Assembly: GCA_023614405.1 (NCBI GenBank)
Contig: CM042689.1
Location: forward strand, 326,840,305 to 326,904,304
Length of the DNA: 64,000 nucleotides
Source: Avena insularis
Lineage: Eukaryota; Streptophyta; Magnoliopsida; Poales; Poaceae
Direction of reading: 5' to 3'
The position numbers were made by a program, and so were the translations under genes. The notes under the pieces are model-generated. The model saw nothing but the letters and a program-made list of their open reading frames with translations. It had not been told where the DNA came from and searched no databases. Positions 37,265-49,942 of the stretch are shown here, piece by piece (the stretch's first letter is position 1; each line of letters begins with the position of its first letter).

Positions 37265-38045
37265 CTAAAGGATTTGCAAAACAATATCATCATCAAGTTG
37301 AAGTTCATCAGCAGTTTCTTTCACTTTACCATATTCTTTGTAAGCATTGAGACAATCATGTTCAATTTCTATACCTCCTTCGCCTCCTAAATCAAATCTC
37401 CATATTTCTCTATTACGGCGAATTTGTTCTAAAAGTTCCCAAGCTTTAACTATAGTTAACTCCATAAAGGAGCCTCCGGAATTGGTGTCAAGCTCATGTT
37501 TAATTTCTTCATTAAGTCCCCCATAAAAGATGTGTAAAATGTACCATTCAGGTAAATCATGATGAGGACATTTATGAAGTAGAGTCTTATACCTTTTAAC
37601 GGTTCTTAACAAACCTTCACCTAGGCGGTTCTTGAAGTTTGTAATTCCCCTTCTTACTTCAGCAGTCTTTACCTTGGGAAATAATCGAATCACAAATTAT
37701 CCTTTAAGTTTCTCCCAAGTATCTATTTTCTCTATAGGCAAATAATATACCAAGCTAAAGCAGTGTTGGTTAGAGATTGGCTAAACATTTTAAGTTTAAA
37801 TTCATCATCAGAATAGCCTCTCAGTTTAAGAGTCCAACATAGCTCGGTAAAATGCATTAAATGAGTATAAGGATCCTCAACTGGATCATCTCTGCAAAAG
37901 TCTTTTCTTTAATGATAGCGATAAAGCGAGTATTAACCTTGTATTCTGGTTCGCTCCCACTCGGGAATTCTTTGACAAGTCCTCTATTGAACTTCCCGAG
38001 GTATTTAGTTCCATCGAGCTGATTCCTCAGTCCGAGTGCAGTCAT
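37265..38045 (-). pseudogene. Athila-like gag (broken)
   Basis: ATG at 38045 opens MTALGLRNQLDGTKYLGKF, the usual start of this gag type. The frame is lost near 37857. It reappears at 37693 with the capsid core (LLHKCPHHDLPEWYILHIFY, then GGSFMELTIVKAWELLEQI) and ends at 37265. Between the two pieces (37694-37856) the text still translates in pieces, so small indels separate them. The role is the virus-like particle shell. Confidence 0.75.
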
Positions 38046-38130
38046 GGTGCTTACCTGAAACTAGTAAGCAACTTTAGTAAAACAAATAGTAAAATAAGCA
38101 ACTAAAAACAAAGACCAAAAGCGCTTAGCT

Positions 38131-38147
38131 CCCCGATAACGGCGCCA
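38131..38147 (-). other. Primer binding site of the Athila-like element
   Basis: The minus strand reads TGGCGCCGTTATCGGGG, one base different from the usual TGGCGCCGTTGCCGGGG (tRNA-Asp type). It lies ten bases from the LTR end. Confidence 0.78.
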
Positions 38148-38157
38148 GAAAATAGCT

Positions 38158-39585
38158 TGATGATTGTAAGTACACAGATCAATTGTAGCTAGTTTCAAAG
38201 TAAAGATGTTGAACCCACATAAAGCTATTGGTAAAGGTCTTAGTGCCCCTCGTCACTATCTACCAAAGGATACTAGTAAGTTGCCTTTGATCTCAAGTAA
38301 AGAGTGTTTGAAAGGTTTTTGGTTGTATGCAGAAAAGTAAATATAACAATTGAAGAAAGCAAGTAACAAGATTGTGGGAAAGCGTGGTTGAACTCAATAA
38401 GGCTAAAACATTCTCGGGGATGTAGGATACACCTCTAGCATGATATTTTTATTGTTAATAATTTAGATAACATACTTATTGTGTCATGAAATGTGTGGAG
38501 AGAGCTCCATGATAAGATGTTCACTACAAGACTCGTAGGAAGCCACTTTGTTGAACCAAAAGTGAGGTCATCTCTAAATAATCACTGCGATGTCTGAGAG
38601 CAGTCACCCATACAGACCACCGCAATTAAGGGTTTCCCTGTGAATACCATAAGTAGCTTAGGGAGTCCCTCTTTATTCTTCCTTTTACAAGTCAAGCGCC
38701 AATCATCACTGTAGGCCATTCCTGCACGATCCCAAAGCACGTCCAAAGGATTTATCCCTCCCTTTAGTCCCAAGGTAAAATGGTATGTGGTCAACTTCAC
38801 ATACTATCTAAAGAGAGAGAGAGATCAAACACAAATCATAAATCAATCATAGACCGACAAGTCATATGGACACAAGAATAGATCATCTTTATTGCAAATT
38901 CATAATACTGCTAGGGTGTCTCCATCTCCCCAAGAACAAAGGAACTACTTACGCGTGGAAGCAATCAACAACATCACCATAATCAAATGGATAGATAAAA
39001 GTATTGAAATAGGCCTAATGCAAACCACAATTAAATCTGGAATTACAACAAGATCTAATGGATGAAAGATGGGGGTAATGGAGGTGATGTAGATGCAGCA
39101 GTTGATGATGAACGGGATGACACATTATCCTCCAATGATCCGTGAATCAGCAGGGATTTTACTCCAGCCAAGTTCTTCCTTCAGATCCCTTTAAGATGTG
39201 GTTTTTCTTGGTTTCTGGTGGTTGTGAATGTCGGATCTCCTCGCCGTATTTGCCAGGAGAAAGTATTTGACGAGGCGATCCTCACGGCACATGGTACGAA
39301 CGGGCTCTGCCCATACCACCGGTCGTTATCGGTACTGGTTGCTTTCCCTCGTTTGGTATTCTCCCAAGTGCGAAGGTAAATCCATAAAATGACTTTTATC
39401 ACTTAAAAATATCATATTATAGCATAATATGACAAATATAATTGATATGTTCATATAAGACTTAATGATTCAAGATCTTATTGAAATAAAGGCAAAAAGG
39501 TGTGCGCGAACGTGGTGAATACAAAGATCCCTACTCTATTCATCCAAAAACAAAAGGTAAATATGCTTCAATTTTGGACTCATCA
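38158..39585 (-). repeat. 5' LTR of the Athila-like element
   Basis: 1428 bp, TGATGATTG...GGACTCATCA on the plus strand, next to the primer site. The expected target duplication on the right would be ATCGC (39586-39590); its partner is outside the window. Confidence 0.8.
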
Positions 39586-40082
39586 ATCGCCTACACGGAA
39601 GATGTTGTATCATTCGAAAGACCATCTAAATTCCTATGTAGTGTCACCAAAATATCCTCCCTATTGTAAGATATGAGTGCACACATAAGAAAATAGATCG
39701 TTGCACACATAAACATTCACAAAGTTGATTGGAACTAAAGTTAGTGAATAGAATGCTAGAAGGCGATTGCAGATTCAATAGATCTAACAATTAAATGAAG
39801 TCATGCACAATATAATGTTGTCTCCATGACATGTTCAGTTGGCTTCTTTGAGGATGAAATAAGGTTGGCTTATTCTATGAAGTGTTACCCAAATAGGATC
39901 CCTATTATACAAGTATAAATGAAATTACATTTATAAATATGGAATGAAATAGATCATCGCAAACATAAGAAAACAAAAAAGTTGTGGTAGATATAGATCA
40001 TTGTACACATAAGAAACCACATAAATATGAAAATTAGATCATTACACATATATACAACCAGATAAAATTGTGGAAGAAATAG
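39586..40082. repeat. Degenerate short-repeat DNA, left of the BARE-type element
   Basis: The phrase TAGATCATTGTACACATAAG recurs in diverged copies every 40-60 bases from about 39680, with AACCACATAAA-like spacers. The same repeats resume at 49030 after the BARE-type insertion. No gene is seen. Confidence 0.65.
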
Positions 40083-41978
40083 TGTAGGGTTTCGTAGCAT
40101 GGAAAATAAAAAATTTCTACCGCATACAAACAAACAAGCCAAGATCTATCTACTAGATTATAGCAACGAGTCGATGGAATAACTCACCCTCGAAGATTCC
40201 AAAGTTTTTAACGAGAGCGGATTCTCGTGGGTGATGTAGTCGTACTATTTCCGATCTCAAGATCGCGTAGACGATCCTTCCAAGGCCATGCTCGGCAGCG
40301 CCCCGCAATCGGTCACACATCGCTCAGTACTGATGAAGACCTTCCTCTCCCTTGTTCCAGCAATGGAGGTTGTAGCACTCTCCTCGCGATTCCTACAAAG
40401 ACAACGTGGTACCTAAGTAGAGGAGATCTCAGGCTTCGCCTTAAGCCGGAGCGAGTATGGTGGACTATGAGAGAGCTCCTCGGCAATCTAGGGTTTAGAC
40501 ACACCAAGGAGGAGGCTTGGACGTCGGCTAGGGTTAGCTAGGCGGCGGCGGCTTGCCCTAGGCGGCGGCAGCAGGAGGTGGTGGCGCCGGGCTAGGGTTT
40601 GCGGGTAGAGATCTTGTGTCCTAGGAGGGGCAGCCCTGCCCCTCCTTATATAGGTGGAGGGGGCGCGCCAGGGGAGGGGAGTCCCTCCCCAACTCGGTTT
40701 CCCAAGTGGGCCGGCGGTGGAGGGGAGGAACTCCTCCCCAAGTAGGTTTCCTACTTCCCCTCCACCTTCCAAAATAGCTGTTTGACTTTTCAAATTGGCG
40801 TTTTGACTTTTCAAACTAGGATTTGATTAAACCCTTTATTTTGTTCAGCGCTGACACCTAGTACATGATGCAATAATTCCAACTTGGTATGACACATTCA
40901 TGTACCCTTCCCCTCCAGAGTGCCGGACATTCCGGAACCTTCTAGAACATTCCCGATGAAAACACCGGAACCATTCTCCAACCCCGAAACAGGACTTTCC
41001 TTATATGAATCTTATTCTCCGGACCATTCTGGATCTCCTCGTGATATCCCGGATCTCACCCGAGACTCCGAACAACATCCGGTCTCTTACTCATCATTCC
41101 ATAACTACTCAAACAACGTCGAATCCTTAAGTGTGTCTCCCTACGGTTCGTGAATTATGCGGACATGATCGAGACACTTCTCCGAATAATAACCAATAGA
41201 GGAATCTGGAAATTCATATGGCTCCCACATATTTCTACGATTACTTTGCGATCGAATGAACCACTTACATACGATACCAATTTCCCTTTGTCTCACGATA
41301 GTTTACTTATCCGAGGTTATGATCGCTTTATCTCTGCATACCTAGTTCAACCTCATCGATAAGTACTCTTTCTCGCTCCCATGATATGTGATCCTTGTGA
41401 GCCAGTCACATGCTTGCAAGCTAATTGGATGACATTTCACCGAGAGGGCCCAGAGTATATCTATCCGTCATATGGATGGACAAATCCCACTCTTGATCCA
41501 TGTGTCTCAACCAATACTTTCCGAACACTCAATGCCACCTTTATAGCCACCCAGTTATGGTGTGGTGTTTGATGTCATCAAAGCATCCTTCCGGTGAAGG
41601 TGATATGCATGATCTCATGGTCAAAGGAATTAGTTTACTATGTATCAGAAAGCATATAGCAATTGAACTAATAAAATGACTTGATCTTTATGCTACGCTT
41701 ATCTATAGGAGTATGTCCACCATATCATTCTCCTAACGATATGATCTTGTTGTTAATAACATCTCAATGTTCATGATAGGGAAACCACAATCATTTATTA
41801 ACCAACAAGCTAGTATTATAAAGAGGCTTTACTAGGGACTCTATTTTAGTTTACAAATCACACAAGTATTAATGTTTCCTTGTTAATACTATTATAGCAT
41901 GAATGTAAAAATTTATCATAAACACAAAGATATAATAATAACTACATTTATTATTGCCTCTAGGGCATATCTCCAACA
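40083..41978 (-). repeat. 3' LTR of the BARE-type element
   Basis: 1896 bp. It is collinear with the right LTR but about 30 bp longer, with indels near 40550-40610 and 40760-40800. The polypurine tract follows on its right. Confidence 0.94.
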
Positions 41979-41994
41979 GTCTCCCACTTGCACT
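41979..41994 (-). other. Polypurine tract of the BARE-type element
   Basis: Minus-strand CAAGTGGGAGAC sits directly against the LTR start, identical to that of the copia element at 8596-8612. Confidence 0.82.
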
Positions 41995-42012
41995 AGAGTT
42001 ATCTAATCTAGA

Positions 42013-45000
42013 TTACATGGTAATATACCGAACACCCATGGCAGTTTGGTGCTGTTCATGTTTTGCCCTCGGGAGAGGTTTAGTCAACGGATCCGCCACA
42101 TTCAGATCTGTGTGTACTTTGCAAATCTTTATGTCCCCATCTTGGACATGTTCTCGAATAGCGTGAAAACGTAGGTTGATGTGCTTCAGCTTCTTGTGTG
42201 ACCTTGGTTCTTGCGCATTGGCTATGGCGCCCATGTTATCACAGTAGATAGACATTGGGTCCAGCGCACTAGGAACCACACCCAGCTCTGTAATGAACTC
42301 TTTCATCCATATCGCTTCTTGTGAAGCCTCCGAGGCGGCCATGTATTCCGATTCAGTTGAAGATCTCACCACAACGCTTTGCTTTGCACTCCTCCAGCTA
42401 ACTGCTGCACCATTCAAAGTAAGTACGTATCCAGATTGTGATTTAGAATCATCTGGATCGGTGCTCCAACTAGCATCGGTGTAACCATTAACAACGAGTT
42501 GTTCATCACCTCCATAAGAAAGAACCATATCCTTAGTTCTTCTCAAGTACTTAAGGATGTTTTTAACCGATGTCCAATGATCCACTCCTGGATCACTTTG
42601 ATATCTGCTAGTTAAACTAACAGCATATGCAATGTCGGGTCTAGTACATAGCATGGCATACATTAGAGATCCTATGGCTGAGGCATAGGGAGTCTTACTC
42701 ATCCTTTCTCTATCTTTTGCCGTTGTCGGACTTTGAGTTTTACTCAAGGTCGATATAAACATGGGCAAGAACCCTTTCTTGCTATCTTCCATTCCAAACC
42801 TCTTTAGAACTTTGTCCAAATATGTACTTTGTGACAATGATATTAGGCGTATCGATCTATCACTATAAATCTTTATGCCTAATATGTAAGCTGCTTCGCC
42901 AAGATCTTTCATTGAAAAACTATTATTCAAATATTCCTTGACACTATTAAGAAGGTCTACATCATTCCCAATCAACAATATGTCATCTACATATAGTATT
43001 AAGAATATTACAGAGCTCCCACTCACTTTCTTATAAATACAAGCTTCTCCATAAGTTTGTATAAAACCAAAACTTTTGATTACCTTATCAAAACGTTGAT
43101 TCCAACTTCGGGATGCTTGCTTCAATCCATAGATGGACCGTTGAAGTTTGCATACCTTGTTAGCATCTTTAGGATCGACAAAACCTTTGGGTTGCATCAT
43201 ATACAACTCTTCATCAATGTCTCCATTGAGGAATGCTGTTTTGACATCCATCTGCCATATCTCATAATCATAATATGCAGCGATTGCTAACATAATCCTC
43301 ACAGACTATAGCTTCGCTACAGGTGAGAAAGTCTCATCGTAGTTAACTCCTTGAATTTGTCGAAACCCTTTTGCGACAAGTCGAGCTTTATAGACAGTAA
43401 CATTACCATCAGCATCTGTTTTCTTCTTGAAAATCCATTTGTTCTCGATGACCTTCCTACCATCCCAGAAGTCCACCAAAGTCCATACTTGGTTTTCGTA
43501 CATGGATCCAATCTCGGATTTCATGGCTTCTTGCCATTTATTGGAATCTGGACTCATCATCGCTTCCTCATATGTCGCAGGGTCATCGGTGTTGTCCACC
43601 AACATGACACTCATAACGGGATCATACCAATCTGGAGTGGTACGAGTTCTCGTTGACCTACGAGGCTCTGTAGCAACTACAACCTAAGTTTCATGATCAT
43701 CATCATTAGCTTCCTCTCTTATTGGTGCAGGCACCACAGGAACTTCTTCCGGTGTTGCGCTACTCGCAATTTCGAGAGAAGGTTCGACAACCTCGTCGAG
43801 TTCTACTTTCCTTCCAGTCACTTCTTTCGAGAGAAATTCCTTCTCTAGAAAGGATCCATTCTTGGCAACGAAGACTTTGCCTTCGGATCTATGATAGAAG
43901 GTATACCCAATAGTTTCCTTTGGGTATCCTATGAAGACGCATTTTTCCGCTTTGGGTTCAAGCTTGTCCGGCTGTAACTTCTTTACATAGGCTTCGCAAC
44001 CCCAAACTTTAAGGAACGACAATTTAGGTTTATTCCCAAACCATAATTCATACGGTGTCGTTTCAACGGATTTAGATGGTGCCCTATTTAAAGTGAATGC
44101 GGCTATTTCTAATGCATAACCCCAAAATGATAGCGGTAAATCTGTAAGTGACATCATAGAACGAACCATATCTAAGAGAGTTCGATTACGATGTTCGGAC
44201 ACACCATTACGCCGTGGTGTTCCCGGCGGTGTCAATTGTGAAAGTATTCTGCATTTCTTCAAATGCTCGCCAAACTCGTAACTTAGATATTCACCTCCAC
44301 GATCAGAACGTAGAAATTTAATCTTCTTGTTACGTTGATTCTCTACCTCAGTTTGAAATTCCTTAAACTTCTCGAAAGTTTCGGACTTATGTTTCATGAA
44401 ATAGATATACCCATATCTACTCAAGTCATCCGTGAAGGTAAGAACATAACGATAACCACCGCGTGATGCTACACTCATTGGACCACACACATCGGTATGT
44501 ATGATTTCCACAAGTCCGTAGCTCGCTCCATCATACCAGAAAATGGAGTCTTAGTCATTTTACCCATCAGACATGCTTCGCATCTTTCAAGTGATTCAAA
44601 ATCAAGTGATTCAAGAAGTCCATCGGAATGGAGTTTCTTCATACGCTTCACTCCAATGTGACCAAGACGACAAGTTACATATAGGTCGAGTTATCGCTCG
44701 ATTTCAAACGTTTAGCCTCAATGTTATTAATATGTGTATTTCCACTATCGAGATTCAATAAGAATAGACCATCTATCAAAGGTGCATGTGCATAAAACAT
44801 ATTACTCATATAAATCGAACAACCATTATTCTCGGACTTAAACAAGTAACCGTCTCGCAATAAACAAGATCCCGATATAATGTTCATGCTTAACGCAGGC
44901 ACCAAATAACAATTATTTAAGTATAAAACTAATCCCGATGGTAGATGAAGGGTAGCGTCGACCGCGATCACATCAACCTTTGATCCGCTTCCCACGCGCA

Positions 45001-45976
45001 TCGTCACCTCGTTCTTCGCTAGCTTCCGCTTATTCTGCAAAGACTGCTTTTGAGTTACAAATATGAGCAACCGAACCAGATCAAATACAGGCACTACTAT
45101 TTAGTACTAGTGAGATACACATCAATAACATGTATATCGGATATACCTTTCTTCTTGATGTTGCCGTTCTTCAAATCTGCCAAGTACTTTGGGCAATTCC
45201 GCTCAAAGGACCTTCTCCCTTGCAGAAAAGCACTCGATCGTGCTTAGGTCCAGCCTTGGTCTTCTTTGTTGGCGCGGTAACTTTCTTACCACCCTTCTTG
45301 AAGTGTCCCTTTTGCTTAGACTTGCCTTTCTTGAATTTGGTGGTCTTATTGACCATCAACACTTGGTGCTCTTTCTTGATCTCCACTTCTGCAGATTTCA
45401 ACATGGCAAAGAGTTCTGGCAACTGTTTGTTCATGTTTTGCATATTGTAGTTCATCACAAAGTTCTTGTAACTTGGTGGTAGTGATTGGAGGACACTATA
45501 AATCCCCAAAGCATTAGGAATCACTATGCCCAAGCTTTGAAGTTTGTTTGCGTGCCCAGACATCTTAAGCACATGCTCACTGACGGAGCTGCCCTCTTCC
45601 ATCTTGCAGTTAAAGAACTTTTCAGAAGCCTCATAGCTCTCAATTGCCGCGTGAGTCTCAAAGATCAATTTGAGGTCACGAACAATATCATGTGGGTCTG
45701 AATTCTCAAACCTTTTCTGAAGCTCCGATTCTAAACCATACAAGATATCACATTGAACTGTGGAGTACTGAGTCTTCCGAGCGAGGTAAACATTCTTTAC
45801 TTCATCGGTAGCGATGGCTGCGGTGGGTCACCCAATGGTGCATCCAGCACATAGGTCAAATTACCAGCTGTGAGGACAATCCTCAAATTGCGGAACCAAT
45901 CCGCGAAGTTGCTTCCATTGTTTTTCAACTTTTCTTTCTCTAGGAACGCATTAAAATTGATGGTAGGGTCTGCCAT
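42013..45976 (-). pseudogene. BARE-type gag-pol polyprotein (broken)
   Basis: ATG at 45976 opens MADPTINFNAFLEKEKL. The frame shifts near 45810 and continues as gag to about 45171. The zinc knuckle is damaged (CKGEG then frame loss near 45210). The protease catalytic part is degraded around 45060. The integrase finger region near 44520-44680 is out of frame. Integrase then runs from about 44511 with IHTDVCGP, RSDRGGEY and NGVSEHRNRT. One frame continues to 42013 except for TAG at 43684-43686 and TAG at 43306-43308. RT has YVDD near 42980; RNase H ends ADPLTKPLPRAKHEQH. The RT-RNase H half is much better preserved than gag-protease. Confidence 0.9.
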
Positions 45977-47152
45977 TGATCTACAACATATTTGCAATAG
46001 TTTAGACTAAGTTTATGACAAATTGAGTTCTAATTAATAGTTAAATTAATCTAGGTGAACTCCCACTCAAAACAATATCCCTCACATTGTTTTAGTGATC
46101 ACACGAACCAAATCCACCACATCAACACCGATCATCACGAGAGTTGATATAGTTTCAATGGCGAACAATCGACATGTTCATCATATCTACTATATGATTC
46201 ATGCTTTACCTTTCGGTGATCTGTGTTCCGAGACCATGTCTGTACATGCTAGGCTCGTCAAGATCAAACCTTAGCTTCCGCATGAGCAAATCTGGCTTGC
46301 TCACGTTGTATACACTTGCGGAATCTAACACACCCGATCATCACATGGTGCTTCGAAACAACAAGCTTTAGCAACGGTGCTTACTAAGGGTGAACACTTT
46401 AGAACTTGAAATTCATGTGCATGAGGGATCATCTTATAATGCTACCGTCGTTAACTAAGCAATACAAGATGCATAAAGGATTAACATAACATGCAATTCA
46501 TAATATGTGATATGATATGGCCTTTCTTCTTTGTGCTTCCGATCTCCATCTTCAAGCACGACATGATCTCCATCATCACCGGCATTGCATCAAGGTCAAT
46601 GACGCTTCTCCATGGTTGTCGTCCACCGGCTTCAACTATTACAACTACTTTGAATAGATATGCGGGTCTTAACATAAATTAAAGACAACCATATGGCTCT
46701 TGCCGGTTGCCAACTTACAATAAGGAACATTGCATACATCAAATATAATCACAATCATGGCCATATCACATCACTGCACACCCCTGCAAAACAAAGTTAG
46801 ACGCCTCTACTTTATTTGCATGCTTTACGTGGTTTGGGGCTTTCAATAAGTGTCGTTCTAACTTACGAACAAGAACCACAACATTGATACTAGCATTGTT
46901 AATCACCCGTTGTAAATTGAATCTTAACTATGCTGGGAAAAACAGGCACCCGCAAAGCCACTTATGCAATACAAGTTGCATGTCAAGCGTGGAGCAAGTC
47001 TCATGAACGATGTCATGTAAGGTTAGCCCGGGACGCTTCATCCCAACATCCCGCAAGATGCAAAGTACACAAGAAGCAATCGACAATAAAAGCATCAACG
47101 CCCACAATGACCATTGTGTTCTACTCGTGCAACAGATCTACATATAGACACG

Positions 47153-47165
47153 GCTCTGATACCAC
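47153..47165 (-). other. Primer binding site of the BARE-type element
   Basis: Minus strand TGGTATCAGAGCC next to the LTR end; complementary to initiator tRNA-Met. Confidence 0.88.
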
Positions 47166-49029
47166 TGTAGGGTTTCGTAGCATGGAAAACAAAAAATTTC
47201 TACCGCATACAAACAAACAAGCCAAGATCTATCTACTAGATTGTAGCAACGAGTCGATGGAATAACTCACCCTCGAAGATTCCAAAGTGTTTAACGAGAG
47301 CGGATTCTCGTGGGTGATGTAGTCGTACTCTTTCCAATCTCAAGATCGCGTAGACGATCCTTCCAAGATCGTTCCCAAGAGCGCTCCCGCAGTCGGTCAC
47401 ACGTTCGGTACTCGACGAAGACCTTCCTCTCCCTTGTTCCAGCAGGCAACGGAGGTTGTAGCACTCTCCTCGCGATTCCGGCAGCACAACGGCGTGGTAC
47501 CGGAAGTAGAGGGGAGATCTCGCAGGGCTTCGCCTTAAGCCGGAGCGAGTATGGTGGACTATGAGAGAGCTCCTCGGCGATCTAGGGTTTAGACACACCA
47601 AGGAGGAGGCTTGGCTGGCGGCTAGGGTTAGCTAGGCGGCGGCGGGCTAAGCGGCTGGGGTTCTTGGCGGGTGGAGATCTTGTGTCCTAGGAGGGGCAGC
47701 CCTGCCCCTCCTTATATAGGTGGAGGGGGCGCGCCAGGGGAGGGGAGTCCCTCCCCAACTCGGTTTCCCAAGTGGGCCGGCGGTGGAGGGGAGGAACTCC
47801 TCCCCAAGTAGGTTTCCTACTCTCCCTCCACCAAGCAAACTTGTCGTTTGACTTTTCAAACTAGGATTTGATTAAACCCTTTATTTTGTTCAGCGATGAC
47901 ACCTAGTACATGATGCAATCATTCCAAATTGGTATGACACATTCATGTACCCTTCCCCTCCGGAGTGTCGGACATTCCGGAACCTTCTAGAACATTCCCG
48001 ATGAAAACACCGGAACCATTCTCCAACCCCGAAACAGGACTTTCCTTATATGAATCTTATTCTCCGGACCATTCCGGATCTCCTCGTGATATCCCGGATC
48101 TCATCCGAGACTCCGAACAACATTCGGTCTCTTACTCATCATTCCATAACTACTCAAACAACGTTGAATCCTTAAGTGTGTCTCCCTACGGTTCGTGAAT
48201 TATGCGGACATGATCGAGACACTTCTCCTAACAATAACTAATAGAGGAATCTGGAAATTCATATGGCTCCCACATATTTCTATGATTACTTTGCGATCGA
48301 ATGAACCACTTACATACGATACCAATTTCCCTTTGTCTCACGATAGTTTACTTATCCGAGGTTATGATCGTCGGTATCTCTGCATACCTAGTTCAACCTC
48401 ATTACTGATAAGTACTCTTTTCTCGTTCCCGTGATATGTGATCCCTTGTGAGCCAGTCACATGCTTGCAAGCTAATTGGATGACATTTCACCGAGAGGGC
48501 CCAGAGTATATCTATCCGTCATATGGATGGACAAATCCCACTCTTGATCCATGTGTCTCAACCAATACTTTCCGAACACTCAATGCCACCTTTATAGCCA
48601 CCCAGTTACGGTGTGGTGTTTGATGTCATCAAAGCATCCTTCCGGTGAAGGTGACATGCATGATCTCATGGTCGAAGGAATTAGGTTACTATGTATCAGA
48701 AAGCATATAGCAATTGAACTAATAAAATGACTTGATCTTTATGCTACGCTTATCTATAGGAGTATGTCCACCATATCATTCTCCTAACGATATGATCTTG
48801 TTGTTAATAACATCTCAATGTTCATGATAGGGAAACCACAATCATTTATTAACCAACAAGCTAGTATTATAAAGAGGCTTTACTAGGGACTCTATTTTAG
48901 TTTACAAATCACACAAGTATTAATGTTTCCTTGTTAATACTATTATAGCATGAATATAAACATTTATCATAAACACAAAGATATAATAATAACTACATTT
49001 ATTATTGCCTCTAGGGCATATCTCCAACA
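47166..49029 (-). repeat. 5' LTR of the BARE-type element
   Basis: 1864 bp, starts TGTAGGGTTTCG and ends ATCTCCAACA on the plus strand. It is flanked by the primer site on the left and the duplication AATAG on the right. Confidence 0.94.
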
Positions 49030-49260
49030 AATAGATCATTATACACATAAGCAACCATATAAAGATAGAAAATAGATCATTGTACACATAAGCAAGCACA
49101 TAGTTAGTTGGCACAGAATTTAGTGAAGCAAAATACTGCAGAGTTCTATGTGCTATTGCAGATTCAGTAGATCTAACAATTAATACACGATATAACATAT
49201 AGATCTAGCAAGCTTACACAATAGAGCATATAGATCTAACAATTAAATCTTACCATATAG
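49030..49260. repeat. Degenerate short-repeat DNA, right of the BARE-type element
   Basis: Continues the TAGATCATTRTACACATAAG repeats of 39586-40082. It then has copies of ATAGATCTAGCAAGCTTACAC and TAGATCTAACAATTAA. The text GCAGATTCARTAGATCTAACA occurs on both sides (about 39768 and 49160), so the whole block is an old repeat array. Confidence 0.6.
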
Positions 49261-49671
49261 ATCTAGATAGCTTACACACTATATTCTAATGAATCTGACA
49301 TTGCTAATTGTGCTAATGGGTATAAAAACCAAACACACGGTCCTAAGACAATATCCTAATGGTCCCGACATTGCTAACTGTGATTACAACATATATACCT
49401 ACAGGCAGGCGATGCTGATGGAGATAGCTGACGAGGACGAGACGGCTTGATCAGCGTTATCCCCAGCACCGCTTGCCTTCGATCATGCAATTAGGCAGGA
49501 GCACATTACGAAGAAGTCGCCGAAGAGGTCATATGCATTCCAGCGTGCCAAGGTGCCAAAAGCTTGCTTACTTCCACCTCGCCGACCTGGGAAGCAAGGT
49601 GGCGTGTACTAAGTGGTCCTACAGAGGGGTGGCAGCTGTCGAGTGGACTGAGAATATACTGGTGCCTGCTG

Positions 49672-49942
49672 GTCCTTATCCTTATGTATATAGGATAAAT
49701 ATGGTAGGGTTGCATCTGCTGAACCCTAATGGGCCTAATATTTCAAACGGTTTTACCATGCAACATCGTTTGTGATAGCTAGCATCACACACTATAAACA
49801 CGTTGTCGTGTGATTGTCATTATCCTTATATAAGAGAAAGATAGTACAATTGGGTCTGCAGAACCTAATGGGCCTAAAATCACACACGGTTCTATCCTTA
49901 GTCATAGTTTGCGATAGCTAGCATTACACACGATTTACTTAT
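49672..49942. repeat. Two-copy tandem duplication, about 140-bp unit
   Basis: Units at about 49672-49800 and 49821-49942 share TATCCTTAT, CTAATGGGCCTAA, ACGGTT and GATAGCTAGCAT in the same order. The style resembles subterminal repeats of CACTA transposons, but no CACTA terminus was found. Confidence 0.6.

Larger units (their letters stand above)
34940..39585 (-). mobile_element. Athila-like gypsy element, 5' part (host of element I)
   Basis: Reading leftward on the minus strand: 5' LTR (38158-39585), primer site TGGCGCCGTTATCGGGG (38131-38147), gag (38045 to about 37265) and a protease region (about 36960-36659 continuing at 35231-34940). It stops at 34939, where element I begins, so the rest (RT, integrase, 3' LTR) should lie left of the window. 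It also contains the solo LTR 35237-36658. The primer site and gag type point to the Athila lineage. Confidence 0.8.
40083..49029 (-). mobile_element. BARE/Angela/WIS-type Ty1-copia retrotransposon
   Basis: LTRs of 1896 and 1864 bp; on the minus strand they start TGTTGGAGATATGCCCTAG and end CCCTACA, the signature of the Triticeae BARE-1/Angela/WIS family. The target duplication AATAG flanks it (40078-40082 and 49030-49034). Polypurine tract and tRNA-Met primer site are present. The polyprotein has stops and frameshifts. This is a complete but defective copy inserted into short-repeat DNA. Confidence 0.96.
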
